Assembly: GCA_034927685.1 (NCBI GenBank) | Contig: JAYFPO010000016.1 | Coordinates: forward strand, 19,388-83,387 | Source: RGIG3159 sp034927685 | GTDB taxonomy: Bacteria > Bacillota > Clostridia > Oscillospirales > Oscillospiraceae | Length of the DNA: 64,000 bases | Reading direction: 5' to 3' | Translations under genes and position numbers: made by a program | The notes under the pieces: model-generated | Databases searched by the model: none | What the model was told of the DNA's origin: nothing | What the model saw: the letters and a program-made list of their open reading frames with translations, nothing else | In this document: in pieces, positions 26,495 through 34,482 of the stretch | Numbering within the stretch: position 1 is the first letter of the stretch | How the letters are laid out: every line of letters begins with the position of its first letter

Positions 26495-26693
26495 GCGTTG
26501 GTATCCTCCCGTATCATGCTTTTCTCCCAAAAGCTTATCAGGCAGCCAAGCCTGTGTCAAGCTGAAATTCATGCCGTACTCCGCGCTGCCGGCAGAAAAA
26601 ATGCGCGCCCGGTTGCCGCGTCTGCGCCGGCAGGTGGAGAAACGCGCCGGAGGTACCGGCCGCCGATGAATCTGTCCGGGATACCGCGGCCTG

Positions 26694-26874
26694 CTATGCC
26701 AGGATCGTTGCTATGTACCGCACCGTCGTACAATGCCCGGCGGCGATGCGATTCTTGCGCTGAAAGCTCACGCGTCGTACGGGCGCCATGTTCTTGACCA
26801 TCTGACCGCCGACAGAGCCGGCTTCACGAGAGGACAGGTCGCCGTTATAGCCGTTCTTCAGGTTGACGCCGACC
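26694..26874 (-). pseudogene. 3' half of an interrupted alpha/beta SASP gene
   Basis: Reading leftward from the element boundary, the frame encodes GVNLKNGYNGDLSSREAG and then SVGGQMVKNM, the conserved C-terminal core of alpha/beta-type SASPs, which coat spore DNA. Its N-terminal half is 9.1 kb away at 35986-36063 in the same orientation. Joining the two across the element restores the GAG codon and the frame. After KNM the frame runs on for about 31 residues (APVRRVSFQRKN...) unlike a normal SASP tail, so the 3' end may also be altered. The rest of 26495-26693 holds no gene I recognise. Confidence 0.75.
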
Positions 26875-26895
26875 TCTGTTGCTGTCAAAATACAT
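26875..26895. other. Left attachment site of the element
   Basis: The core TC at 26875-26876 is followed by the half-site TGTTGCTGTCAAAATACAT (26877-26895). To the left is SASP coding sequence, to the right the recombinase stop. Its inverted partner lies at 35965-35983. Confidence 0.8.
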
Positions 26896-26901
26896 CTGGA
26901 A

Positions 26902-28554
26902 TTAGGCACGATCCACGGATTTCAGCGAATCGGACCCAGTATTTCCAATAAACCGGTAAAAGATTTTGATATCCTGTTTGTATGGCGTCTTTGGCCCGGC
27001 GACCGTCTTGCCTTCCGGGAGAATGCGCTCGCTGATCTCAATTCGGTCGATGAGCGCGGCAAGTGTGGCGGGCGTCAACTCGTCAATGTGGGAGGCGGAC
27101 TTTACCAGCGAGCAGAATTTACACCGGTCCTGATGCCTGCTTTGCCGGTCCTCCAGCACTGCATGCAGATGCGCCGCGGCCTCCGCGTGCTGACTGCTGT
27201 CCGTCTCCAAATTCTGCACCATTCTGGCCAGACGGTCGTCGGATAAAATGCCGGCCAGGTTGTCCTGATACAGCTTTGTAATCATCTTGTCGGAGTTCTG
27301 AATGCTGGCTTCATGGCTTTTGATCTGCGCCGTGACCTGGGCGGAAAATTCGATTCCGTACGACTCCGTCTGCAGCCGCTCCACGATTGCATCGATTTCT
27401 GCGTCGGAAAGATCGATCAGAGAATTCAGATCATCCGTGACAATCTGCCGGAGGTCGTCATACTTGATTCTGGCCGGGTGGTCGCAGGGATGCGCGCTCC
27501 GCTTCGGCAGGTTGTTGCACTGCAGATACCAGTATTTTTCCCGCTCGCCCTTGTACACGCCGCCGGCACTGCACATGGCGGCGCCGCAGTTGGCGCAAAA
27601 AACCAACCCGCCGAAAATGCTCCGCCGCACTGCGTCATAGCCAGAGGAGACGGTCGATCTTCCGGCCAGATTTCTCTGCGCCAGCTCCCAGGTTACCTGG
27701 TCGACGAGCGGCGTATGTGTTCCGTCCGTGATAAACCATTCGTTTCTTGCAAGAGCCTTTTTCTGCTTGGACTTCAGGCTGACCTTTTTCGTCTTTCCGA
27801 GCAGCGTCTTTCCAAGATAGACCTCGTTCCGAATGATGCGTTTTACCGTGGTGTAGTTCCACAGGTCGGAGGCTCGCGCCGCGCTGTCCGGCCCAAAGTT
27901 GTCCCGGTACAGAGCGCGGTATTTTAGGGGCGGAATGATTCGCTGCCGAGTCAGAAATTCCGTGATGGAGCGGGTGGACTCGCCCTTCGCGGCAAGGGAA
28001 AAGATCAGCGTTACAACATGGGCGGTCTGCTCATCGGGGACGAGACAATGCCGGTTTTCCGGGTCGCGCCGGTAACCGTATGGTGGGCACGCCGCATACT
28101 CTCCGGCGCTTTTTTTTGCCCGCATCACCGTTTTGATTTTTCGCGATACCTCGCGGATATAAACGTCGTTCATCGCGAACTGAAACGGGGCGAGCGCATT
28201 GTCCTTTTCCGAGTCAAAGTTGTCGTAGATGGCGATATACCGGATTCCGTGATCCGGAAAGAATTTCTCGGCATAGTAGGAGGATTCCTGCATATCCCGC
28301 CCAAGTCGCGAGAGGTCCTTCGTAATGATCAGGTTGACGGCGCAGCCGTCAAGGGACTGGATCATCGCGGTGAATCCCGGACGCTTGAAATTACCTCCGG
28401 ACCAGCCGTCGTCGACGAATTCCTGCAGCAGCACGATTCCATATTTCTCGCAGTACTGCTGGATGGTCAGCCGCTGGTTCTTGATGCTGCCGGACTCGCT
28501 GGTTTTGTACTCTTCTTCGGATAGTCTTAAATAGGAATATGCGTAGAGCGTCAT
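26902..28554 (-). CDS. Large serine recombinase of the TnpX type (recombinase 2)
   Basis: A 550-residue recombinase that probably excises and inserts the surrounding element. The resolvase domain starts MTLYAYSYLRLSEEEYKTS (catalytic serine near residue 12) and contains LIITKDLSRLGRDMQES. The recombinase domain has PYGYRRDPENRHCLVPDE, and a zinc ribbon follows (VFCANCGAAMCS with two later cysteines). A DUF4368-like helical C-terminus ends at the element boundary. The ATG at 28554 overlaps the upstream small gene's stop (ATGA). The frame is intact, so activity is possible. The family (TnpX/TndX) is judged from architecture and from the GA core. Confidence 0.92.
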   Translation of the reverse strand: MTLYAYSYLRLSEEEYKTSESGSIKNQRLTIQQYCEKYGIVLLQEFVDDGWSGGNFKRPGFTAMIQSLDGCAVNLIITKDLSRLGRDMQESSYYAEKFFPDHGIRYIAIYDNFDSEKDNALAPFQFAMNDVYIREVSRKIKTVMRAKKSAGEYAACPPYGYRRDPENRHCLVPDEQTAHVVTLIFSLAAKGESTRSITEFLTRQRIIPPLKYRALYRDNFGPDSAARASDLWNYTTVKRIIRNEVYLGKTLLGKTKKVSLKSKQKKALARNEWFITDGTHTPLVDQVTWELAQRNLAGRSTVSSGYDAVRRSIFGGLVFCANCGAAMCSAGGVYKGEREKYWYLQCNNLPKRSAHPCDHPARIKYDDLRQIVTDDLNSLIDLSDAEIDAIVERLQTESYGIEFSAQVTAQIKSHEASIQNSDKMITKLYQDNLAGILSDDRLARMVQNLETDSSQHAEAAAHLHAVLEDRQSRHQDRCKFCSLVKSASHIDELTPATLAALIDRIEISERILPEGKTVAGPKTPYKQDIKIFYRFIGNTGSDSLKSVDRA

Positions 28555-28751
28555 TGAACCCCTCCCAAACGCTCCCACATACGTGCTTCCGCGTCAAGTA
28601 TACCATGCTTTGTTTCTCCCGTCATCAGGTAATTCAGAGCGGGGTTTCCGGATATTTCCAGAAACAAAACCTCATCGAGCCGGATGTTGGAAAAAGACCT
28701 GGTGACCCGGTAGCATTTGTTTTCGATCTGGTACGTCATGTCGTCGGCCAT
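28551..28751 (-). CDS. Small protein coupled to recombinase 2
   Basis: A 66-residue protein starting MADDMTYQIENKCYRVTRSF, behind a strong RBS (AAAGGAGG). It is translationally coupled to the recombinase by an ATGA overlap. I do not recognise the family. The position suggests a recombination directionality factor or a regulator of the recombinase; that is inference. Confidence 0.65.
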   Translation of the reverse strand: MADDMTYQIENKCYRVTRSFSNIRLDEVLFLEISGNPALNYLMTGETKHGILDAEARMWERLGGVQ

Positions 28752-28913
28752 CGAATTCCTCCTTTTATGGAGTATTATGTCCATGATTGGAAAAAAGGTG
28801 CACACGGATCGAAAAAAGCGCCGCGCCGGTTTCATGCAGCCCGGCTTTTGGAAGGATTGTATGTCCGGGCGGGGAGGTGCAGCCAACAGGAGGAAGAGGC
28901 GGAAAACACTGCG

Positions 28914-28961
28914 AAAACAGCGCCGGGAAAACCGCTTTCACAGTTTTCCCGGCGCTGTTTT
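28914..28961 (-). terminator. Terminator of the liv operon
   Basis: A perfect 19-bp stem (28914-28932 with 28943-28961) with T-rich ends lies about 100 bases beyond the livF stop. It separates the liv operon from the recombinase genes; 28752-28913 otherwise holds only the likely promoter of the small gene. Confidence 0.85.
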
Positions 28962-29059
28962 ATTTTGGCTGTTTTGCAAATGTTCCCTGCGCCCCGCACA
29001 AGATCAGGCGCTGCAAGCGAAAATCGTTTGGGGAGCATCCACCGGAGTGCATGCCGATG

Positions 29060-29773
29060 TTAACTTCTCGTCTTGCCGAGATAGGCTTCCTTGATGGACT
29101 CGTCGCTCAGAAGCTCCTGACCGGTGCCGCTCTTTGTGATGATGCCGGTCTCCAGCACATAGGCAAAGTCCGCAATTTTCAGCGCCATATTGGCGTTTTG
29201 CTCCACCAGCAGAATGGTCACGCCCTGCCGGTTGATCTCCTTGATGATCGAGAAGATATCCTGCACCACCAGCGGCGCAAGGCCCAGCGAGGGCTCGTCC
29301 AGCATCATCATCTTCGGCCGGGACATCAGGCCGCGGCCCACCGCCAGCATCTGCTGCTCGCCGCCGGAAAGCGTGCCGGCGAGCTGCCAGTTCCGTTCCT
29401 GCAGACGCGGGAAAAGCGTATAGACCCATTCAATATCCTTGGCAATGCCGCTCTTGTCGTCACGAAGATAAGCACCGACCTTCAGGTTTTCCAGCACGGT
29501 CAGGTTTGGGAATACGCGGCGTCCTTCCGGGACCTGCGCAATGCCGGCCTCAAGGATCTTATTGCTGGGCTTTCCCAGAAGCTCCTGATCGTTGTAGTAA
29601 ATGGAGCCGGACTTGGCTTTGACCAGAGCGGAAATGGTGCGGAGCGTCGTCGATTTTCCGGCGCCGTTTGCGCCGATCAGCGTCACGGTCTTGCCGTCCG
29701 GCACCTCGAGGCTGATGCCGCGCAGCGCCTGAATGCCGCCGTAGGCTACGCAGAGGTTTTCAATTTTAAGCAT
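29060..29773 (-). CDS. livF: Branched-chain amino acid ABC transporter ATP-binding protein LivF
   Basis: A 237-residue ATPase: Walker A GANGAGKSTT near residue 35, Q-loop region AQVPEGRRVFPNLTV typical of LivF, signature LSGGEQQMLAVGRGLM, Walker B MMLDEPSLGL and the later LLVEQNANMAL. It pairs with LivG to power the LivHM channel. Its start overlaps livG by 8 bases. It is the last cargo gene before the element's recombinase module. Confidence 0.95.
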   Translation of the reverse strand: MLKIENLCVAYGGIQALRGISLEVPDGKTVTLIGANGAGKSTTLRTISALVKAKSGSIYYNDQELLGKPSNKILEAGIAQVPEGRRVFPNLTVLENLKVGAYLRDDKSGIAKDIEWVYTLFPRLQERNWQLAGTLSGGEQQMLAVGRGLMSRPKMMMLDEPSLGLAPLVVQDIFSIIKEINRQGVTILLVEQNANMALKIADFAYVLETGIITKSGTGQELLSDESIKEAYLGKTRS

Positions 29774-30608
29774 CTTCCTCCACCCCCAAATATGCGTCGA
29801 TCACCTTCTGATTCGCCTGAATTTCCCGCGGCGTTCCCGAGGCGATCAGCTTGCCGAAATCCAGCACATAAATCCGGTCGGAAATATCCATGACCAGGTT
29901 CATATGGTGCTCGATCAGCAGAATGGTGATTTTGAATTCATTGCGGATCTGGCCGATGAACGAGGTCAGCTCGTCGGTCTCCTGGGGATTCATGCCGGCC
30001 GCCGGCTCGTCCAGCAGCAGCAGCTTCGGGTTGGTTGCCAGCGCCCGCGCGATCTCGAGTCTCCTCTGCTTGCCATAGGGCAGGCTGGTGGAGAGCTCGT
30101 TCCGTGCCCCCTCCAGTCCGACAATCCGCAGCAGTTCCTGGACCTCCTCACGCTGCCGTGCCTCCTCCTTCCGGTTGCCGCGGAATGTGGCGGAAAACAC
30201 ATTGCTGGTTCTGCGCATATGCTTGGCAATCAGAACATTGTCAAAGACGGTCTGGCTTTTCCAGAGACGGATGTTCTGGAAGGTTCGCGCCATACCGGCG
30301 TTTGTGATGACATCCGGCGCTTTGACAACGGACTTCCGGTATTCTCCGTGATTTTCGCCGGCATAGAGCTTCCTCATTTTTCCCTTGGGGTAGTTCTCCA
30401 CCAGCAGCGTGTCGTTAAAGTACACCGCGCCGTTGGTCGGCTCGTAGACGCCGGTGATGGCGTTGAAGGCTGTGGTCTTGCCCGCGCCGTTCGGCCCGAT
30501 CAGCGCCACGATCTCTCCTTCGTTGACCTCCATGCTGAGGTTGTTGAGGGCGACGACGCCGCCAAACTGCATGGTGACGTTTTCCAGTCGAAGCACATGT
30601 TCAGGCAT
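29766..30608 (-). CDS. livG: Branched-chain amino acid ABC transporter ATP-binding protein LivG
   Basis: A 280-residue ATPase: Walker A GPNGAGKTTAFNAITGVY, the LivG-type ARTFQNIRLW, Walker B LLLLDEPAAGMNPQE and LLIEHHMNLVMDISDR. The signature is shortened to SLPYGKQRRLEIARAL, usual for LivG. The ATG at 30608 overlaps the livM stop by 8 bases, with GGAGG upstream; the longer frame to 30653 lies within livM. Confidence 0.95.
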   Translation of the reverse strand: MPEHVLRLENVTMQFGGVVALNNLSMEVNEGEIVALIGPNGAGKTTAFNAITGVYEPTNGAVYFNDTLLVENYPKGKMRKLYAGENHGEYRKSVVKAPDVITNAGMARTFQNIRLWKSQTVFDNVLIAKHMRRTSNVFSATFRGNRKEEARQREEVQELLRIVGLEGARNELSTSLPYGKQRRLEIARALATNPKLLLLDEPAAGMNPQETDELTSFIGQIRNEFKITILLIEHHMNLVMDISDRIYVLDFGKLIASGTPREIQANQKVIDAYLGVEEDA

Positions 30609-31791
30609 GATCCTCGTCCTCCTTTCCGGCAGCGGGGGCTTTCTTTTTTGCAAATTTTCGTTTTAACCAGCGACCGAGACCGGCCAGATTGAGTTCGTTT
30701 TCGCCCATGATGCCCTTCCGGAAGAACAGCACCACAATCATGATGGCGATGGAAAAGACGACCTTCCGGAAACCTGGACGCAGAATGTTGAGGCCCGGGA
30801 TGTTGAACTTTTCCTCGTCGAGGAACCGCAGCCACCACTCGGAGGCGCCGACGAAGATGAAGGCGCTGAGGCAGGAGCCGGTGACCGAGCCGATGCCGCC
30901 GATCACGACGATCAGCAGAATTTCATAGGTCATTGCCACCTTGAACGCCATGGCCTGTACTGTGGTCTGATACATGGCGAGCATGCCGCCCGCGATGCCC
31001 GCGAAGAAAGCGCTGATGACGAAGGAGAGCATCTTATGCTTCGCGAGGTTGATGCCCATGGCCTCCGCCGCAACCTCGTCATCCCGGATGGCCTTGAAGG
31101 AGCGGCCATAAGTAGAATTGATCAGCAGCGTGATGACATAGATGCAAATCGCCACCAGAAAAATCAGCGCGGTGGCCGAGAGGGTTACCACAACCTGTCC
31201 GCTGGAATTCGTAATGTTAAAATTGTCCAGATTGGTGAACTTGCGGAGCAGATTGGAGCCGTTGGTAATGGGCCCCAGCGCGTCCCACTGGAAGAAGGCG
31301 CGGATGATTTCCGCGAAGCCGAGCGTCGCCACGGCCAGATAGTCGCCGCGGAAGCGGAGCACCGGCAGGCCGATCAGATAGGCGAACAGCGCGGCAAGCA
31401 GGCCCGCGGCGATCAGGCTCAGAAGCACGCCGACGATCAGCCCGAACACCGGACCAAGCAGGCTGGACAGGCTCTCCACGACGGAGAACCGGATGATACC
31501 GCCGTCAAAATACTGATAAACCGCGGCGCGGTCGGCGCTCGCAATATTGAGCACGCCGAAGGTGTAGGCGCCGACCAGCATAAAGCCGGCCTGGCCCAGC
31601 GAGAAAAGACCGGTGAAACCGTTCAGCAGGTTCATGGAGACCGCCGCCAGCGCGTAGATCGCGCTTTTTTTCAGCACGGTGAACAGCATGGAGGAGCTGG
31701 GCACCACTTGCTCCAACACAAAGATCAATACGAGCAGCGCCAGAATCACGATCAGATTGGTTTTCTTACTTTTTTCCTGTTTGATCATCAT
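30601..31791 (-). CDS. livM: Branched-chain amino acid ABC transporter permease LivM
   Basis: A 396-residue membrane protein with about ten hydrophobic segments and LivM hallmarks: NGFTGLFSLGQAGFMLVGAY near residue 60, LRFRGDYLAVATLGFAEIIR near 150 and the EAA-like loop AIRDDEVAAEAMGINLAKHKML near 250. A charged Lys/Ala-rich tail ends the protein. Two tandem ATGs follow AAGGGGG. It lies 9 bases after livH. Confidence 0.95.
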   Translation of the reverse strand: MMIKQEKSKKTNLIVILALLVLIFVLEQVVPSSSMLFTVLKKSAIYALAAVSMNLLNGFTGLFSLGQAGFMLVGAYTFGVLNIASADRAAVYQYFDGGIIRFSVVESLSSLLGPVFGLIVGVLLSLIAAGLLAALFAYLIGLPVLRFRGDYLAVATLGFAEIIRAFFQWDALGPITNGSNLLRKFTNLDNFNITNSSGQVVVTLSATALIFLVAICIYVITLLINSTYGRSFKAIRDDEVAAEAMGINLAKHKMLSFVISAFFAGIAGGMLAMYQTTVQAMAFKVAMTYEILLIVVIGGIGSVTGSCLSAFIFVGASEWWLRFLDEEKFNIPGLNILRPGFRKVVFSIAIMIVVLFFRKGIMGENELNLAGLGRWLKRKFAKKKAPAAGKEDEDHA

Positions 31792-31800
31792 GGCACCCCC

Positions 31801-32685
31801 TTAAACCTTATCCGTGGTCTTTTCACCGAACAGGCCGGTGGGCTTAAAGATCAGGATCAGAATCAGCAGAGCAAAGGTGAACGCATCGGAGAAAGTGGTC
31901 CAGCCCAGCGCCTTGATGACATTTTCACAGATGCCGATGATAAACGCACCGATCACCGCGCCCGGGACAGATCCGATGCCGCCGAAGACCGCCGCAACGA
32001 ATGCCTTGAGGCCCGGCATGGCGCCCACTGTCGGCGTAACGCCGGTGTAGTTCGTGAAGAACAGCAGAGAGCCGACCGCCGCGAGGAAGGTGCCGATGAT
32101 GAAGGACGCGGAGATGACCGAGTCGATCTTGATTCCCATCAGCAGCGAGGTCTCGAAGTCCTTGGAGACCGCGCGCATTCCCATGCCGACCTTGGTATGG
32201 TTGATCAGCAGCACCAGCAGTACGATCAGCACAATCGTCAGGATTGGGGTAATGAGCGTGACGCGCTTTGTGGTGGCGCCAAGCACCGTGACCGTGTCGC
32301 ACAGCCAGGGGATGTCCGGGTATTGCTGCGAAAGACCGCCGGTGATATAGAGTGCCACGTTTTGCAGCAGGTAGCTGACACCGATGGCCGAAATCATGAC
32401 GGACATCCGGGGCGCGCTCCGCAGCGGCTTGTAGGCCAACCGCTCCACCAAAAAGCCCAGAAGCACCGTTGCAATCAGCATCAACGGGATGGAGAGATAG
32501 AAGGGCATGGCCGTGGACGCATAGACCAAAATCAGTCCGGCCGCCATGAAAATATCGCCATGGGCAAAGTTGATCAGGCGAAGAATGCCGTAGACCATGG
32601 TGTATCCGATGGCGATCAGCGCATACTGACCCCCCACGGAAATGCCCGCCAACAGATAAGGCAGGTTATTTGTGATCCATTGCAT
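31801..32685 (-). CDS. livH: Branched-chain amino acid ABC transporter permease LivH
   Basis: A 294-residue membrane protein. LivH signatures are GGQYALIAIGYTMVYGILRLINFAHGDIFM near the N-terminus, the EAA-like loop GMGMRAVSKDFETSLLMGIKID, and AAVFGGIGSVPGAVIGAFIIGI near the C-terminus. It forms the translocation pore with LivM. It is separated from the binding-protein gene by a 125-base spacer with several hairpins. Confidence 0.95.
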   Translation of the reverse strand: MQWITNNLPYLLAGISVGGQYALIAIGYTMVYGILRLINFAHGDIFMAAGLILVYASTAMPFYLSIPLMLIATVLLGFLVERLAYKPLRSAPRMSVMISAIGVSYLLQNVALYITGGLSQQYPDIPWLCDTVTVLGATTKRVTLITPILTIVLIVLLVLLINHTKVGMGMRAVSKDFETSLLMGIKIDSVISASFIIGTFLAAVGSLLFFTNYTGVTPTVGAMPGLKAFVAAVFGGIGSVPGAVIGAFIIGICENVIKALGWTTFSDAFTFALLILILIFKPTGLFGEKTTDKV

Positions 32686-32701
32686 GTGAGATCCTCCATA
32701 T

Positions 32702-32782
32702 GCCGCCCGGCAGCCGTGCCGCCCGGGCGGTCAGATTCTGGAATGCCAAATATGGCATGGCGGAGGCCAGAAAGCCTCCGCC
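32702..32782 (-). promoter_or_regulatory. Intercistronic hairpin cluster between livK-type and livH genes
   Basis: Three stems are visible: GGCGGAGGC/GCCTCCGCC at 32759-32782, TGCCAAATATGGCA at 32743-32756, and a GC-rich stem (CCGCCCGG/CCGGGCGG) near 32702-32730. Such structures between a binding-protein gene and its permeases commonly protect the upstream mRNA or partly terminate, giving excess binding protein. Confidence 0.6.
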
Positions 32783-32810
32783 ACAGGGGTTTTGGTTCAG
32801 ATTAGTTGAG

Positions 32811-34004
32811 TCAGTTGGAGACCTTCTGTTCGCCGTACAGCTCCCATGCGCCGCTTGTGGTATTCATATGCTTCACAAACGCCGCATCGCGGATAGCGTC
32901 TCCGGTCTCATCAAATTCGATATGGCCGGTAATCCCGTCGTAGCTGACGGAGGGCAGCGCCGTCTTGACAGCGGCCGGATCGGTAGAACCGGCGGCCTTC
33001 AAAGCCTCCAGCGCCACGAAGTAGGCGTCGTAGCCCAGAACGGAGCAGGCTGCGATGGTGGTGTTGCCGCCGTTGTTGGCCAGAGCGGTGGAGTTGTTCT
33101 CCATCCACGTTTTGAAGCTTGTGTCGAATTCGGGATTGCCGCCTTCCACATAGAAGGTGGAGCAGTAGAGGTCCAGATTGGTGCCCTTGGCGGCCCCGGC
33201 AATGACGTTAGAGTCGAAGGTATCGCCCGCCAGAATCGGCATGCCGATGTTCTGCGTAGCAGCCTGCTCCAGGAACAGAGCCGCTGCCTCGACGGAAATC
33301 GGGGAGAGGCAGATGTCGCAGCCCTCGTTCTTGGCCTTGGTGATGTAAGAGGTGAAGTCGGAGTTGCCATCCTGGAACGTCTCGACGATGCAGGTGCCGC
33401 CCAGCTTCTCAAAGGCCGCCTTGAAGTAGTTGCCGACGCCGACAGAGTAGTCGTCGCCCAGCTTGGTCAGCACATAGGCCTTTTTAGCACTGTACTTTTC
33501 AACCGCCAGGTTGGCGAGGACGGTGCCCTGGAAGGGATCCAGGAAACAGATACGGAAGTAGTGGTCATTTCCCGCCGTGACCTGCGGATTGGTGCAGCTG
33601 ACACCGATGACAGGAATGCCGGCGTTGGCAAATACATCGGAGCCGGCAATGGAGACGCCGGAGCCATAGGAGCCGAGCGCGACGCTGACGCCGGCGGAGA
33701 CCAGGGTCTGGGCTGCGGAGATGGCTTTGTCGTTGGAGCTTTCATTGTCCACAATCTGAAGCTCGACGTTATAGGTCTTTCCGCCGATCTCAACTGTGGG
33801 GGAAACGGAATTCGCGTACTGGATACCGAGAGTCTCCTGCTTACCGGGGGCACCGTTATCGCCGGAGGCCGGCTCATAGACACCGATGCGGACCGTGTCG
33901 CCGCTGGTGGCGGCCGTCGTGCTCTGGGTTGAACTGCTGCTGCCGCAGGCGCAAAGTCCGACCACCATGCAAAGAACCATTACAATAGCGATGATTTTTT
34001 TCAC
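32811..34004 (-). CDS. livK: Branched-chain amino acid-type ABC transporter substrate-binding lipoprotein
   Basis: A 397-residue lipoprotein: signal peptide MKKIIAIVMVLCMVVGLCAC with the lipidated cysteine at 20, a Ser/Thr linker, then a periplasmic-binding-protein type 1 domain (VRIGVYEPASGDNGAPGKQ, LGSYGSGVSIAGSDVFANAGIPVIGVSCTNP, YVLTKLGDDYSVGVGNYFK). It captures the amino acid for LivHMGF. The start is GTG at 34004 behind AGGAGGAAAG. The exact ligand is unknown; the adjacent SHMT-like gene makes a serine- or glycine-like ligand worth testing. Confidence 0.93.
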   Translation of the reverse strand: MKKIIAIVMVLCMVVGLCACGSSSSTQSTTAATSGDTVRIGVYEPASGDNGAPGKQETLGIQYANSVSPTVEIGGKTYNVELQIVDNESSNDKAISAAQTLVSAGVSVALGSYGSGVSIAGSDVFANAGIPVIGVSCTNPQVTAGNDHYFRICFLDPFQGTVLANLAVEKYSAKKAYVLTKLGDDYSVGVGNYFKAAFEKLGGTCIVETFQDGNSDFTSYITKAKNEGCDICLSPISVEAAALFLEQAATQNIGMPILAGDTFDSNVIAGAAKGTNLDLYCSTFYVEGGNPEFDTSFKTWMENNSTALANNGGNTTIAACSVLGYDAYFVALEALKAAGSTDPAAVKTALPSVSYDGITGHIEFDETGDAIRDAAFVKHMNTTSGAWELYGEQKVSN

Positions 34005-34111
34005 GTTTCTTTCCTCCTGATTTTCGTTTTGCGAAAAAAAGCAAAAGCAACAAGCTTGTTTCTCGCTTCCAAAGCAATTTTATCATATTTCGCTAGACTT
34101 CTCCACATATT

Positions 34112-34128
34112 TTTATGCACTGCATAAA
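34112..34128 (-). promoter_or_regulatory. Perfect 17-bp palindrome upstream of the liv operon
   Basis: TTTATGCA and TGCATAAA flank a single central base, about 110 bases upstream of the liv start. A -10-like TATGAT lies downstream on the minus strand. This is a candidate operator for a regulator encoded elsewhere. The stretch 34129-34413 shows nothing I can support. Confidence 0.5.
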
Positions 34129-34413
34129 TATTGTTCATGATGATAAAAATGTCCACCAAAAAGCGCACTTTCTTATTTAGAAAAGAACGTCAATTGGCGA
34201 TTCTGCCAACAGTCCACGGGTGCCGCGCCGCATCCGCCGGTCCGGAAACACTGCGCTGCCGCGCCCGGACACCGAAATACGGAAATACCCTGCGTCGTAT
34301 CCCGTGGCATCTTTTTCCAATGCATATCGCGCGAGCGCACGGTGTTCCGGAAAGGCTATATCATTTCGCGGGATTCCGTTTTTCCAAAAACGAAAAGGTG
34401 CCTTTTGTGGGGC

Positions 34414-34446
34414 AAAAAAGCAGCCCCGCCAACTGGGCGGGGCTGC
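34414..34446 (-). terminator. Terminator of the SHMT-like gene
   Basis: An 11-bp GC-rich stem (34420-34430 with 34436-34446) is followed by TTTTTT on the minus strand. Confidence 0.9.
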
Positions 34447-34482
34447 GCAGAAAGAGACGCTGTTGAGAAAATCGGCAGGCGG

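Noticed and set aside
31036..32805. A 589-codon plus-strand frame across livM and livH
   Set aside because: Composition (His, Asp, Arg, Gln rich) is typical of an antisense shadow; livM and livH are unmistakable on the other strand.
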